Under the pieces are notes generated by a model that ran no database searches, was not told where the DNA came from, and saw nothing but the letters and a program-made list of their open reading frames with translations. Position numbers and translations under genes: made by a program. 19,845 bases of DNA. It comes from CAYUYH01 sp964449175 (GTDB lineage: Bacteria; Planctomycetota; Phycisphaerae; SM23-33). Positions 1-8,900 of this stretch are shown piece after piece. How positions within the stretch are numbered: the first letter of the stretch is position 1; each line of letters opens with the position of its first letter. The stretch is taken from contig CAYUYH010000013.1 in the NCBI GenBank assembly GCA_964449175.1, positions 1 to 19,845 on the forward strand, written 5' to 3'.

Positions 1-480
1 CTTGTACACAGCCTGCACCGAGTAGCTCACGTTTCTATAACTGGTGAAGTCCCAGTAGTAGTCGCCCGTGCTGGGGTCCTTGTAGGATGGGTCTCTCTCG
101 GTCGTGTCGCTGGGGCAATTGAACATCTTGGGGTCGTTGCCCTCTCGCACGAGCAGGAACATGATGGCGGAGATGGACCAGATTTGCTTGCCGTCCGGCG
201 GCCTCATCCTGATGCTGGGGTCTGAGTCCTCGAAGCCGGTCTGCCCCGGCATGCCATTCGGGGTGGCCGGTATCATGATCATCGGGTACTTGTCGTCGTT
301 GTCGTTGAGGTACAACTGCAGCGACTTGCCCAGACCCGCCAGGTTCGTCAGGCATATGGTTCGCTTGGCCAGCTCTCTTGCCTTCTGGAGACTGGGCAGA
401 AGAATGGACACAAGCAGGGCGATGATGGCGATGACGACCAGCAACTCCACCAGCGTGAAACCCTTTTTCTTGACATACAT
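1..480 (-). CDS. Pilin-like secreted protein with class III prepilin leader (partial, N-terminal part)
   Basis: The reverse strand starts with MYVKKKGFTLVELL, a class III prepilin signal: a short basic leader, cleavage expected between G7 and F8, the glutamate at mature position 5 (E12), then a hydrophobic helix to about residue 29 ending LLPSLQKAR. The following region (CLTNLAGLGKSLQLYLNDND, then a CPSD motif) is the pattern of the type II pseudopilin-like proteins that planctomycetes carry in large numbers. A Shine-Dalgarno AAGGAG at 490-495 lies 9 bases before the ATG at 480. The frame stays open for 160 codons to the window edge, so the C-terminus is missing. By family it would be processed by a prepilin peptidase and held in or exported across the membrane; its specific role is unknown. 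I am confident of the class and not of the function. Confidence 0.88.
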   Translation of the reverse strand, partial: MYVKKKGFTLVELLVVIAIIALLVSILLPSLQKARELAKRTICLTNLAGLGKSLQLYLNDNDDKYPMIMIPATPNGMPGQTGFEDSDPSIRMRPPDGKQIWSISAIMFLLVREGNDPKMFNCPSDTTERDPSYKDPSTGDYYWDFTSYRNVSYSVQAVYK

Positions 481-1082
481 GATGACGATCTCCTTCCCCC
501 CCGACTGACTAACTGATGGTACCGTTCAGCCAAGCGCCCGCCCTGCGTCTTGGTTATGAGACATTATGATTCCGTCTGACGTCACGAATCGGCGGGCAAC
601 ACATTTTGGCCCGGCCACGATACGCGTGACCGATTCAACTCACTTGCCGCCCAGGCTCTCGCTCGCCCGGGCGCCACAAAACACATCCGCTTGATCCGGC
701 CCCTGTTCGACTTCCCCAACCGGGAGCAAGCATGCCGTAGCGGAGCCGCAAAGGCAAAACACATCCGGCAAACTGTCAGCCGATTGGCGAGCCGACGCCG
801 GCAAAAGCCAACCGCCTTGGGGACAAATCCTTGGGAAGGGGTAGGAGGGAACGACTTTCGTGGAACCTATCTATTATTGCTGACCTTCGTGTCGTCTCTC
901 ACCATCCCTGCCACATTCGTATTCTACGCGCCGCGAGGCGAGCCTGTCAACTGTTCCCACCCAGAAAATATCGGCCCAGTGGCCTTGCCGGGAAGGATTT
1001 GCAGCCGCCAGATCATTGACTCGCCGACCTGGCCACAATAGGCTGCTGCATCTGCCGCCAGCGAACGTGAGCAAAAGGAGTG
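481..1082. other. Intergenic region without a convincing gene
   Basis: About 600 bases separate the divergent pilin-like gene and the UDP-sugar pyrophosphorylase gene. Open frames here are short, overlap each other on both strands and show no recognisable motif or good ribosome site. I see an 8-base palindrome TGACGTCA at 577-584, a 12-base repeat AAAACACATCCG occurring twice (near 680 and 757), and a promoter-like sequence near 1016-1044 listed separately. Nothing else could be supported. Confidence 0.6.
1016..1044 (+). promoter_or_regulatory. Candidate promoter for the UDP-sugar pyrophosphorylase gene
   Basis: TTGACT (1016-1021) and TAGGCT (1039-1044) are separated by exactly 17 bases. The -35 is good and the -10 is weak. 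A start of transcription near 1051 would leave a leader of about 30 bases containing the AGGAG at 1076-1080. Confidence 0.35.
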
Positions 1083-2543
1083 ATGGCGCCCACAATGCCG
1101 GAGAAACCAGACACAATGCCAGAGATCGCCAAGACCCGCGAGGAGCTTGAGAAGCACGGCCAGTCGCACCTGTTGCGGTTCTACGATGAACTCAGCGACC
1201 GCCAGCGGGCGGTTTTGCTGGAGCAGCTTTCAGCCGTCCGTTTCGACCAGATGGACGAGCTGATTGCCCAGTATGTCAAGCAGCCGCCATCGCTGTCGCT
1301 TGGCGGGAAGATCGCCCCCGCACGCATCATGCCGGCCAAGCCCGCCTCGCCGGACCAGGAGGCCGAGTACGCCGCCGCCCGCAAGGCCGGGGCGGAGCTG
1401 ATCGCCTCGGGGAAGGTGGCGGCCTTCGTCGTCGCCGGCGGGCAGGGCACCCGGCTGGGCCTGGAGGGGCCCAAGGGCTGCCTGCCGGTGACGCCCGTCA
1501 CCCGCAAGCCGCTGTTCCAGGTGTTCGCCGAGCAGATACTCGCCGCCTCGCGTCGCTACGGCGTGGCCATCCCCTGGTACATAATGACCAGCCAGTCCAA
1601 CGACGTGGCCACCAGGGCGTTCTTCCGCCAGCACCGGTTCTTCGGGCTGGCAGAGAAGGACGTGTTCTTCCTCGTCCAGGGGACAATGCCCGCCATCGGC
1701 TTCGACGGCAAGCTGCTGCTGGCGTCCAAGGGGTCGCTGGCATTGAGCCCCGACGGCCACGGCGGATGCCTCCAGGCCCTGGCGAATAGCGGCGCGCTGG
1801 CGGACATGGCCAAGCGCGGCATCGAGCTGATCAGCTATTTCCAGGTGGACAATCCCCTGGTCCGCTGCATCGACCCGCTGTTCCTGGGCCTGCACCACCT
1901 CCGCGGCGCGGAGATGAGCGCCAAGGCCCTGCCGAAGCGCGACCCGACCGAGCGCGTCGGCAACTTCTGCCTGGTAGACGGCAAGGTGACCGTCATCGAG
2001 TACTCGGACCTGTCCGATGAGCTGGCCGCCGCCACTACCGAAGATGGCAGGTTGAAGTTCGGCTCCGGCAGCATAGCCATACACGTGCTGAGCCGCGGCT
2101 TCGTCGAGCGTCTGACGGCCGGCGCGAAACCTCCGCTGCCGTTCCACCTCGCCGAGAAATCCGTGCCGTTCATCGACGAAACCGGCAACTTCGTCGAGCC
2201 GGACAAGCCGAACGCCGTCAAGCTGGAGATGTTCGTCTTCGACGCCGTGCCGCTTGCCAAGAACGCCGTCGTGCTGGAGATCGAGCGCGACGAGGAGTTC
2301 AGCCCGGTCAAGAACGCCTCCGGGCAGGACAGCCTGACCAGCAGCCTGCACGATCAGGTCCGCCGCTCGGCCGCCTGGCTGGAGCGTGCCGGGGTGACCA
2401 TGCCAAGGGATGCCGACGGGCAGATAGCCGCCGCGATAGAGATATCGCCGCTGTTCGCCGACAGCGCCGAAGACCTGGCCGGCAAGGTCGATCCCAAAAA
2501 GCTGACGATCACAGCCGGACAGAACGTCTACCTGGGCGACTGA
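1083..2543 (+). CDS. UDPGP-family nucleotidyltransferase (UDP-N-acetylglucosamine or UDP-glucose pyrophosphorylase)
   Basis: The protein has about 486 residues, the usual size for the eukaryote-type UTP-sugar-1-phosphate uridylyltransferase family. The diagnostic nucleotide-binding motif GGQGTRLGLEGPKG lies at residues 119-132, with R124 and K131 in the places that contact UTP. Downstream segments such as YFQVDNPLVRCIDP and KLEMFVFDAV fit the UDP-N-acetylglucosamine pyrophosphorylase branch better than UDP-glucose, which is inference from memory. The reaction would be UTP plus sugar-1-phosphate to UDP-sugar plus pyrophosphate in the cytoplasm, supplying glycan or envelope synthesis. The start is uncertain: AGGAG at 1076-1080 is very close to ATG 1083, and ATG codons at 1095 and 1116 are also in frame; a GTG at 1080 is less likely. 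NAD kinase follows 152 bases downstream on the same strand. Confidence 0.88.
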   Translation: MAPTMPEKPDTMPEIAKTREELEKHGQSHLLRFYDELSDRQRAVLLEQLSAVRFDQMDELIAQYVKQPPSLSLGGKIAPARIMPAKPASPDQEAEYAAARKAGAELIASGKVAAFVVAGGQGTRLGLEGPKGCLPVTPVTRKPLFQVFAEQILAASRRYGVAIPWYIMTSQSNDVATRAFFRQHRFFGLAEKDVFFLVQGTMPAIGFDGKLLLASKGSLALSPDGHGGCLQALANSGALADMAKRGIELISYFQVDNPLVRCIDPLFLGLHHLRGAEMSAKALPKRDPTERVGNFCLVDGKVTVIEYSDLSDELAAATTEDGRLKFGSGSIAIHVLSRGFVERLTAGAKPPLPFHLAEKSVPFIDETGNFVEPDKPNAVKLEMFVFDAVPLAKNAVVLEIERDEEFSPVKNASGQDSLTSSLHDQVRRSAAWLERAGVTMPRDADGQIAAAIEISPLFADSAEDLAGKVDPKKLTITAGQNVYLGD

Positions 2544-2695
2544 GCAAGCCGGTCAGCCGGGCAATTAGTCAATCGGTTGGGCGGTCGGTCGGGCGCCCTG
2601 CCGAGTGTCCGATTGACCAGTTGGCCGATCGACAAGTTCGCGCGGCGGCGAAGTTGTCTGTTCACTCGCCGCTCCCCGCGATAGGATACTCCGCG

Positions 2696-3541
2696 ATGTC
2701 GCGCAAGAACGTTCTCATCATTGCCAACTCCACCCGGCCGGCGGTGGCTGAGCAGGCCGAATCGCTGCGGAGCTGGATCGCCCGGCACGCCGAGATCGTG
2801 GACGTGCTGGAGGTGCACTCGCCGCTGCCCTCGCCCGAGGCCGGCCAGGCCGACCTGTGCGTCGTGTTCGGCGGCGACGGTACGCTGCTGGCCGCGGCGA
2901 GGACGCTTGCCGGCACGGCCGTGCCTCTGCTGGGCGTCAATATGGGCAAGCTCGGCTTCTTGGCCGAGTTCGACGTCGAGCACATGAAGCGGCACATCGA
3001 GGAGGTGCTCGCCGGGCAGGTCGCGCCCACCGAGCGGATGATGCTGGACGTGAAGGTCGGCGACTGCGCCCGCCACGCCTTCAGCTCGCCCGTGGCCAAT
3101 GACGTCGTGTTCGCCGCGGGGGCGCCGTTCCGCATGATCGAGCTGCTCGTCTGCCGCGGTTCGGAGCAGATCGCCCGCTACCCATGCGACGGGCTGATCG
3201 TCTCCACGCCCACCGGCTCGACCGCATACAATATGTCCGCCGGCGGGCCGATCATGGAGCCCACGCTGGACGCGATCGTCATCACGCCGCTTGCCCCGCA
3301 CAGCCTGTCGATGAGGCCGATCGTCGTCCGCAGCGACGAGCCGGTCCGCGTGACGGCCGAGAGCGTGAACGACGGCTCAGCCGTCATCGTCGACGGGCAG
3401 GTCTCCAGCGGACTGTGCCAGGGCGACGTGGCCGAGATCCGCAAGGCCGCCGCCCCCGCGCGCATCATACCCCACCCAGGGCGGGGCTTCTTCGAGACCC
3501 TCAGCAACAAGCTCCAGTGGGGCCACAGCCCGCATCAGTAG
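2696..3541 (+). CDS. nadK: NAD kinase
   Basis: This 281-residue protein phosphorylates NAD to NADP in the cytoplasm. It shows the family signature GGDGT at residues 59-63, followed by LLGVNMGKLGFLAEF; the nucleotide-binding pair N135-D136 (usually NE); and STPTGSTAYNMSAGGP from residue 170, then HSLSMRPIVV. Length is normal for bacterial enzymes. ATG 2696 was chosen because the protein then begins MSRKNVLIIAN, the expected first strand, with an AGGA at 2683-2686. A longer in-frame reading starting at a TTG near 2621 adds only low-complexity sequence. The same bases TAGGAT at 2682-2687 could instead be a -10 box. The gene faces the restriction endonuclease gene tail to tail. Confidence 0.95.
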   Translation: MSRKNVLIIANSTRPAVAEQAESLRSWIARHAEIVDVLEVHSPLPSPEAGQADLCVVFGGDGTLLAAARTLAGTAVPLLGVNMGKLGFLAEFDVEHMKRHIEEVLAGQVAPTERMMLDVKVGDCARHAFSSPVANDVVFAAGAPFRMIELLVCRGSEQIARYPCDGLIVSTPTGSTAYNMSAGGPIMEPTLDAIVITPLAPHSLSMRPIVVRSDEPVRVTAESVNDGSAVIVDGQVSSGLCQGDVAEIRKAAAPARIIPHPGRGFFETLSNKLQWGHSPHQ

Positions 3542-3549
3542 ATGGGATC

Positions 3550-3563
3550 GCCGCCGCAGCGGC
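3550..3563. terminator. Short hairpin between convergent genes
   Basis: GCCGC (3550-3554), loop CGCA, GCGGC (3559-3563) lies in the 30-base gap between the stop codons of nadK and the endonuclease gene. The stem is only 5 bp and has no T run, so a role as a bidirectional terminator is tentative. Confidence 0.3.
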
Positions 3564-3571
3564 TAGAATGC

Positions 3572-4369
3572 TCATGTTTGATCACCAAGTCGGTCCCGGT
3601 AGGATGCGAGATCATCCTCCGAAAGCTCATCGGGTGGTACGAGCCGATAGTGCTGTTCCCTAACGACGACGATTGACCCGTCCGATTCCTCGAATTCAAA
3701 CATCGCTATCAAGTCTTTCGCGAGAAATTGAGCGGCAATCGGGCGGGCGACCAATGATGGGAACTTCTCGGCGCAGAGTGCGAAGTCCTGCTCGATCTGC
3801 ACAATGCTCAGTCTGTCCTTCCCGCCCTTGGCTTGGACCGGGAAGATGTAGTGGACTCCTCGTCGGTCGACACCTACGTATATCTCGTCGGTTTCGACCT
3901 GTCCCACCCCTCGTATCTGGGTCCGAAGGTGGTTCTGCAGCGAGTAGCACGTGACGCCTGTGAATATGTCGACCAGGCGGTTGTACCGAAGCTTGGCCAG
4001 CAAGGCCTGTTCATCCGACAGGGAGTACATCTCTATCACTCCCGGTGTGGCGTTCGGCACCTTCGTTTGAGCAAGTCTCTTTCCAGGTATGATCTCGGCA
4101 TCATCACACGCAACGAAGCGATACTTGCCCTTGCCAGCGGGGCGGATAATCCAGACTTTCCCCTTCGGCGCTCGGGACGCAACGGAAGGCGGCAAGGGCG
4201 CCCGGTATCGAAAGGAATAGATCAGGTCTCCGAGGTTCTTCGGCCGTCCAATGCCCAACTTACGAGCCACGCGGACGATGTCCTCCCGCTCGAAGGGGAC
4301 GGTTTCTGCTCCCTTCTTGTACCGCGACAGAAAGATCTCCTCGATGATGCGGGGATAACGGGTTGCCAT
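3572..4369 (-). CDS. Probable type II restriction endonuclease, PD-(D/E)xK-like with a QxK variant
   Basis: The 265-residue protein begins MATRYPRIIEEIF and follows the methyltransferase stop by 10 bases in the same direction, with an AGGGG upstream of ATG 4369; a CTG at 4420 is in frame but unlikely. Its best active-site candidate is a strand-turn-strand unit: E159, D161 and E162, then GVDRRGVHYIFPVQAKGGKD with D168, Q179 and K181. This resembles the D-x(n)-(D/E)-x-K nuclease core with glutamine at the second acidic place. A later segment reads IVQIEQDFALCAEKFP. I do not recognise a named prototype, and the recognition sequence cannot be read from the protein. The assignment rests on gene pairing, size and this motif. 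The gene is less GC-rich than its flanks. Confidence 0.75.
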   Translation of the reverse strand: MATRYPRIIEEIFLSRYKKGAETVPFEREDIVRVARKLGIGRPKNLGDLIYSFRYRAPLPPSVASRAPKGKVWIIRPAGKGKYRFVACDDAEIIPGKRLAQTKVPNATPGVIEMYSLSDEQALLAKLRYNRLVDIFTGVTCYSLQNHLRTQIRGVGQVETDEIYVGVDRRGVHYIFPVQAKGGKDRLSIVQIEQDFALCAEKFPSLVARPIAAQFLAKDLIAMFEFEESDGSIVVVREQHYRLVPPDELSEDDLASYRDRLGDQT

Positions 4370-4379
4370 GTGCTTTCCC

Positions 4380-5750
4380 CTATCCTGTGTGTCTCGTGCG
4401 GCGTCCCCTGCCACCAGCACCAGGCCATCTCAGGATGACGACCTCCTCTCTAAGCTGCTCTCTGGTGGCGGTGGCCAAACGCGTGCGAAACAGATCAACC
4501 CTTACAAGTTCGTAGCCAATGGACTGGGCTATGTCGGCAAGGAGTTGGCCAGTGCGGATCATCACCCGGAGATATGACGCCTGGTCGCCCACTACATAGG
4601 CCAACATCGCGCCAGGGCGCAGTACGGATCGCAGCTCCATCAAATGCCTGGCCATCCCGCCGAAGTAGAGTCGAGTCACTCGGTGGTACAACCGCTCAAA
4701 GCCACTAGTCTTCTGAAGATGCACTCGCCGGGCTTCGATCTCCTCGGCCAATGCCTGGATCTTCTTGTTGTCGGCAATCCACTTGTCATCGTCGTCCACC
4801 TTGTACACGTTGCGCGTGTTCGATCGGACGAGCCCCATCTTCATCTCTCGGAGATCGACCTTTGTGCGGAGGAACCCCAGAAGGACTGATTCGAGGCGAG
4901 TTGTGCGCGTGTAGTCCTTCTCGTTGGGATAGGGGGGAGAAGTTATGACGGCATCGACGGCTTGCCTTGCCAGGACTTCTCTAATCCCTCTTGCGTCAGC
5001 GTGGTATAGATCCGTGTCTGTCGGGACTGCGCCCTGGTACTCGCGCAGGTCCTGTCCCATGACCCTGATGTTGTCCATCCACGGGCCCACAACGGCGGCA
5101 TCTGTCTTGGGCGAGCGAACCCCCACCTCGGGGCCAAAATGCAAGTTACTGGTAGAGAACACGGCCGCCTTTGCAAAGGCCAGCAGCTCGTGGTGATGGA
5201 ACCTGTTCGTCCTTGCATCTTTTATGCACTCCAGCAGCACCAAGGACTTGTGGAGTGGGAGAGGGCTGATGGAGTTGGCGAGTAGCAGGGTGTGTGTTTC
5301 AGGCGGGAGGCCCATCAAGGGCGCGCCGGGTTGGCGATTCTCCGAGCAAGGCTCGTCAGCAATGCCGTCGTTCTCCAGGCGCTTCAACGCCCTTGCTGCT
5401 ATCTTCTCCGCGTGCTCCAGGAGCGATTCTGGATTGATCTTCCAGTCGGTCTTCACGAGGCTGGCGAAATGCCCCATTGCATTAGCCTCGACCCCAATGC
5501 TGCGGATCCCCCTCTTCTTGCACTCCACCAGCGTTGTCCCGGTGCCACAAAACGGGTCAAGGATGATGTTCCCACAGGCCGTTTCGAACTCGTCGAGGTA
5601 GTGCCGGACAAGGTGCGGCGGGAAGGAGAGGACAAAACGGTACCAATTATGGATGGCCTTGTCCTCGTCCCGAATCTTGTTGACAGACCCGTTCCTTCCC
5701 CGTAACGCACGGGCTTGTTTGGTCTGCGCCGGTCCAACAGCTCTGCCCAT
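4380..5750 (-). CDS. Site-specific DNA methyltransferase (N4-cytosine or N6-adenine) of a type II restriction-modification system
   Basis: The 456-residue protein carries the AdoMet-binding motif ILDPFCGTGTT (DPFCGTG at residues 65-71) and the catalytic motif TSPPYPNEKDYTR (SPPY at 271-274). Motif I precedes the catalytic motif with about 200 residues between them, the order of alpha-group amino-methyltransferases, where the target-recognition region lies in the gap. SPPY is frequent in N4-cytosine enzymes but does not exclude N6-adenine. An N-terminal NWYRFVLSFPPHLV segment is typical of related enzymes. ATG 5750 is preceded by GAAGGAA at 5758-5764. It would protect host DNA from the endonuclease encoded just downstream; methyltransferase-first order suits safe establishment in a new host. 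Base composition suggests acquisition by transfer. Confidence 0.92.
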   Translation of the reverse strand: MGRAVGPAQTKQARALRGRNGSVNKIRDEDKAIHNWYRFVLSFPPHLVRHYLDEFETACGNIILDPFCGTGTTLVECKKRGIRSIGVEANAMGHFASLVKTDWKINPESLLEHAEKIAARALKRLENDGIADEPCSENRQPGAPLMGLPPETHTLLLANSISPLPLHKSLVLLECIKDARTNRFHHHELLAFAKAAVFSTSNLHFGPEVGVRSPKTDAAVVGPWMDNIRVMGQDLREYQGAVPTDTDLYHADARGIREVLARQAVDAVITSPPYPNEKDYTRTTRLESVLLGFLRTKVDLREMKMGLVRSNTRNVYKVDDDDKWIADNKKIQALAEEIEARRVHLQKTSGFERLYHRVTRLYFGGMARHLMELRSVLRPGAMLAYVVGDQASYLRVMIRTGQLLADIAQSIGYELVRVDLFRTRLATATREQLREEVVILRWPGAGGRGRRTRHTG

Positions 5751-5798
5751 GGCCGAGTTCCTTCGTCCCTGAGTGTGCGGGTTGCATTGAATCTACTA

Positions 5799-5831
5799 TG
5801 TCCGGGACACTGTTGCCACCCCAATGTCCCG
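5799..5831. promoter_or_regulatory. Repeated half-sites upstream of the methyltransferase gene, possible operator
   Basis: TGTCCGGGACA (5799-5809, palindromic around a central G) is followed by TGTCCCG (5825-5831). CGGGACA at 5803-5809 and TGTCCCG at 5825-5831 also form a 7-bp inverted repeat with a 15-base spacer. The element lies about 50 bases before the methyltransferase start, where an operator of a restriction-modification system would be expected. No controller gene is visible beside it, so autoregulation by the methyltransferase is a guess. Confidence 0.35.
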
Positions 5832-5907
5832 TGATTCCCCGACTGATGATCGCTGGCATGAGGGGTAGAAGAAGCTTGCCAGGGGCGCCCGCGGGGGCGG
5901 AAAAACC

Positions 5908-5936
5908 TTGGGGAATCGCCCCTATTTGCGTAGAAT
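5908..5936 (+). promoter_or_regulatory. Candidate promoter overlapping the start of the fused oxidoreductase gene
   Basis: TTGGGG (5908-5913) and TAGAAT (5931-5936) are 17 bases apart. The -10 overlaps the first ATG (5935), and the expected transcription start falls at or next to the second in-frame ATG (5944). No Shine-Dalgarno sequence is seen before either ATG, so the message could be leaderless. Confidence 0.4.
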
Positions 5937-8900
5937 GCCCACGATGAAAGCAGACCCGAGATTCCTGACCGTCGACGGCCCGGCGGTCTTCACCGGCAAC
6001 GAGCTGCTGCTGAAGGGCGCACTGGAGGCCGAGGGAGGCGTTCACCTGCTGGGAGGCTATCCCGGCAGCCCGGTGGCCGCCTTCTTCGACTCGCTGGCCC
6101 TCATCCGCGAGCTGCTGGCGGACAAGGGCATCCGCGCCGTGATGAACAGCAACGAGGCCCTCGCCGCGGCGATGCTCAACGGCTCGCAGCTCGTCGGTTG
6201 CCGGGCCATGATCGTCGTGAAGTCCGTCGGCGTGCACGTCGCCTCCGACGCCCTCGCGCTGGGCAACCTTGCCGGCGCACACCCCGACGGCGGGGCGATC
6301 GTCATCTACGGCGACGACCCCTGGTCGGACTCCACCCAGTGCCCGGCCGACAGCCGGTACATCTCCAAGCACCTGTTCATCCCCATCTTCGAGCCGAGCG
6401 ACGCGCAAGAGTCAAAGGACTTCCTCGACCTGGCCTTCAAGGTCTCGCGACGCAGCGAGCTGTACGCCGGGTATATCCTGCCCACGAACCTCTGCGACGG
6501 CGGCGGGACCGTGCAGTGCCGCCCCAATCAGTACCCCGCCTTCAACGAGCGCCAGAGAATCCACCTGGACACCGCGGAGATCAACCTCCAGAAACACGTG
6601 CTCCTGCCGCCCAATAGCTGGTGGCAGGAGGCGACCTACGCCGAGCGCTTCCAACGAGCGATAGCAGCCGCCCGCGACGTTGGCCTCAACCGCATCCTGT
6701 ACCCGGCCGGCAAGCGCAAGGGACTGGGCTTCATCACCAGCGGCATGGCGCACAGCTACCTGCTGCACGCGCTGTTCGAGCTGGGGCTGCTGGGGGAGTA
6801 TCCGATCCTGCGGCTGGGCATGAGCTACCCCGTCGATGCCGAGCTGGTGCGGCAGCTCGCCGGCCAATGCGAGCGGATCGTGGTGGTGGAGGAGCGGCGC
6901 GGCTTCCTAGAGGAGCAGGTCTCGGCCATCATCGTTCAGGACCGCCAGGCCGGCAGGGTGGACAGCAGCGTGGAGGTCTGGGGCAAGAAGTTCCCGGCGA
7001 ACCTGCCGGGCCTGCCCGACACCCGCGGGCTGCATCCGTCGATCGTGATTTCCCGCCTGGCGCCGCTGATCAAGCACATCTCGCCGACGTCCGTGCAGGC
7101 GGCGGTCGCGCCGGGCGCCGGCGCGCTCGACCGCGAGGTGGAAACCATCGACGCCACGCGCGAGATGGAGGTCGGCTCGCTGCCGGTCCGCACGCCCACG
7201 TTCTGCCCCGGCTGCCCGCACCGCGACACAGCCGGGCTGTGCCTGGAGATCAAGAAGCGATTCATGGACGCCGACTACATGCGGCGGACCCACGGGCGCG
7301 AGCCGGTCGACCTGCTGTTCCATGGCGACGCCGGCTGCTACGTCATGCTCATGTACCCGCCGGACGTGCCGCTGATGCACGACTACTCCGGCATGGGCGT
7401 CGGCGGCGCAACGGGTGTCGGCACGGACCGACTCACCACCAACAAGGAAGTCGCCTTCATGGGCGACGGCACGTTCTTCCACACCGGAGCGATGGTCGTC
7501 AGCCAGGCCGTCAAGCTCGGACAGGACCTGACCCTCATCATCCTGGACAACAGCACCACGGCCATGACAGGCCATCAGCCCACCAGCGGCGTGGACTACG
7601 ACATCGTCGGCAACCCCACGGCGGTGCAGGACATCGAGGAAGTCGTCCGCGGCATGGCCGGCGACAGCGGCCTGACCGTCGTGCGCGTCGACCCCGAGAA
7701 GCGCCGCGAGTACAGCCGCCTGCTGGAGCAGACGTTTCTGGCCGACGGGGTGAAGGTCGTGATCCCCGAGAAGGAATGCGGCATCACCCGCATGAGGCGT
7801 AAGCGCCGCGAGCAGCGGGAGATCGTCCGCCGGAAGGGTTTCCTGCCCGTCTGGGACCACATGAACGTCAACCAGGAGATTTGCCGCTTCTGCCTGGCCT
7901 GCGTCGAGCTGACCGGCTGCCCGGGGCTGAAGATCACCCAGACCGAGTACGGGCGGAAGATGGACACCGACCTGACCTGGTGCGTCAACGACGGCGCATG
8001 CGCGCGGCTCGGCGCGTGCTCGGCCTTCGAGCGCGTGGCCATCAAGCGCAAACGTCGCCCGCGGTCGCGCGTGCCCGAGCTCGGCCTGGACGAGATACCC
8101 GAGCCGGCCAAGCGACCCGTCGGCGACCTGTGGCGATGCTACCTGGCGGGCTTCGGCGGCATGGGCATCGGCCTGGCCACGCAGATCCTCGTCCGCGCCG
8201 GGCACAAGGAAGGCTACAAGGTCCAGTTCCTGGACAAGAAGGGCCTGGCCATCCGCAACGGCGGAGTTTTCAGCCAGATCGTCTACAACATCGCCGATCA
8301 GCCCGTCTCGGCCCTGATACCTTACGGCAAGGCGGATCTGCTGCTGGGCATCGACATACTCGAGGCCGCCCGCGCGCTCGACCCGACCGGGCGGACGAGG
8401 GTGGCCTCCAAGGACCGCACCGCCGCCGTCATCAACACCGACAAGATCGCCACCATCCGCACGCTGCTGGGCGCCGACGACTTCGACCCGGCCAAGCTCG
8501 ACGAGACCATCCGCCAGAACACGCGGAGCGACGACTACCTGGCCCGCAACATCTCGCGCATCTGCGAGAAGTACCTCGGCAGCAAGCTATACGCGAACAT
8601 GATGATGCTGGGCTTCGCCTTCCAGAAGGGCCTGATCCCCGTCTCGATGCACTCGATCGCCTGGGCCATCAAGGACACCATCCGCACGCAGGTCCGCATG
8701 AACCTCTATGCGTTCAACATGGGGCGAAAGCTCGTCGAGCAGCCGGACCTGTTCGCCGGCCCGCCCACGCGGACCGACTGGCGCGACATCCTGGAGGCCA
8801 AGTGCCGCTGGACTATCCGCCGCTACCGTCGCGGCCAGCAGATGGCCGCCGCGTTGCGCGAGATCGCGGCCGACCTCGTCGCCAAGGCCAACGATCTCGA

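Noticed and set aside
577..584. Palindrome TGACGTCA upstream of the pilin-like gene
   Set aside because: Only 8 bases, a single copy and no supporting promoter elements at good spacing.
691..1041. Forward open frame of about 116 codons upstream of the UDP-sugar pyrophosphorylase gene
   Set aside because: No ribosome site, no motif, odd composition, and it overlaps the candidate promoter; other frames of similar length overlap it.
2568..2617. Inverted repeat GTCAATCGG/CCGATTGAC and reiterated GGTC between the pyrophosphorylase gene and nadK
   Set aside because: The 32-base spacer and low-complexity sequence make a terminator or operator unconvincing.
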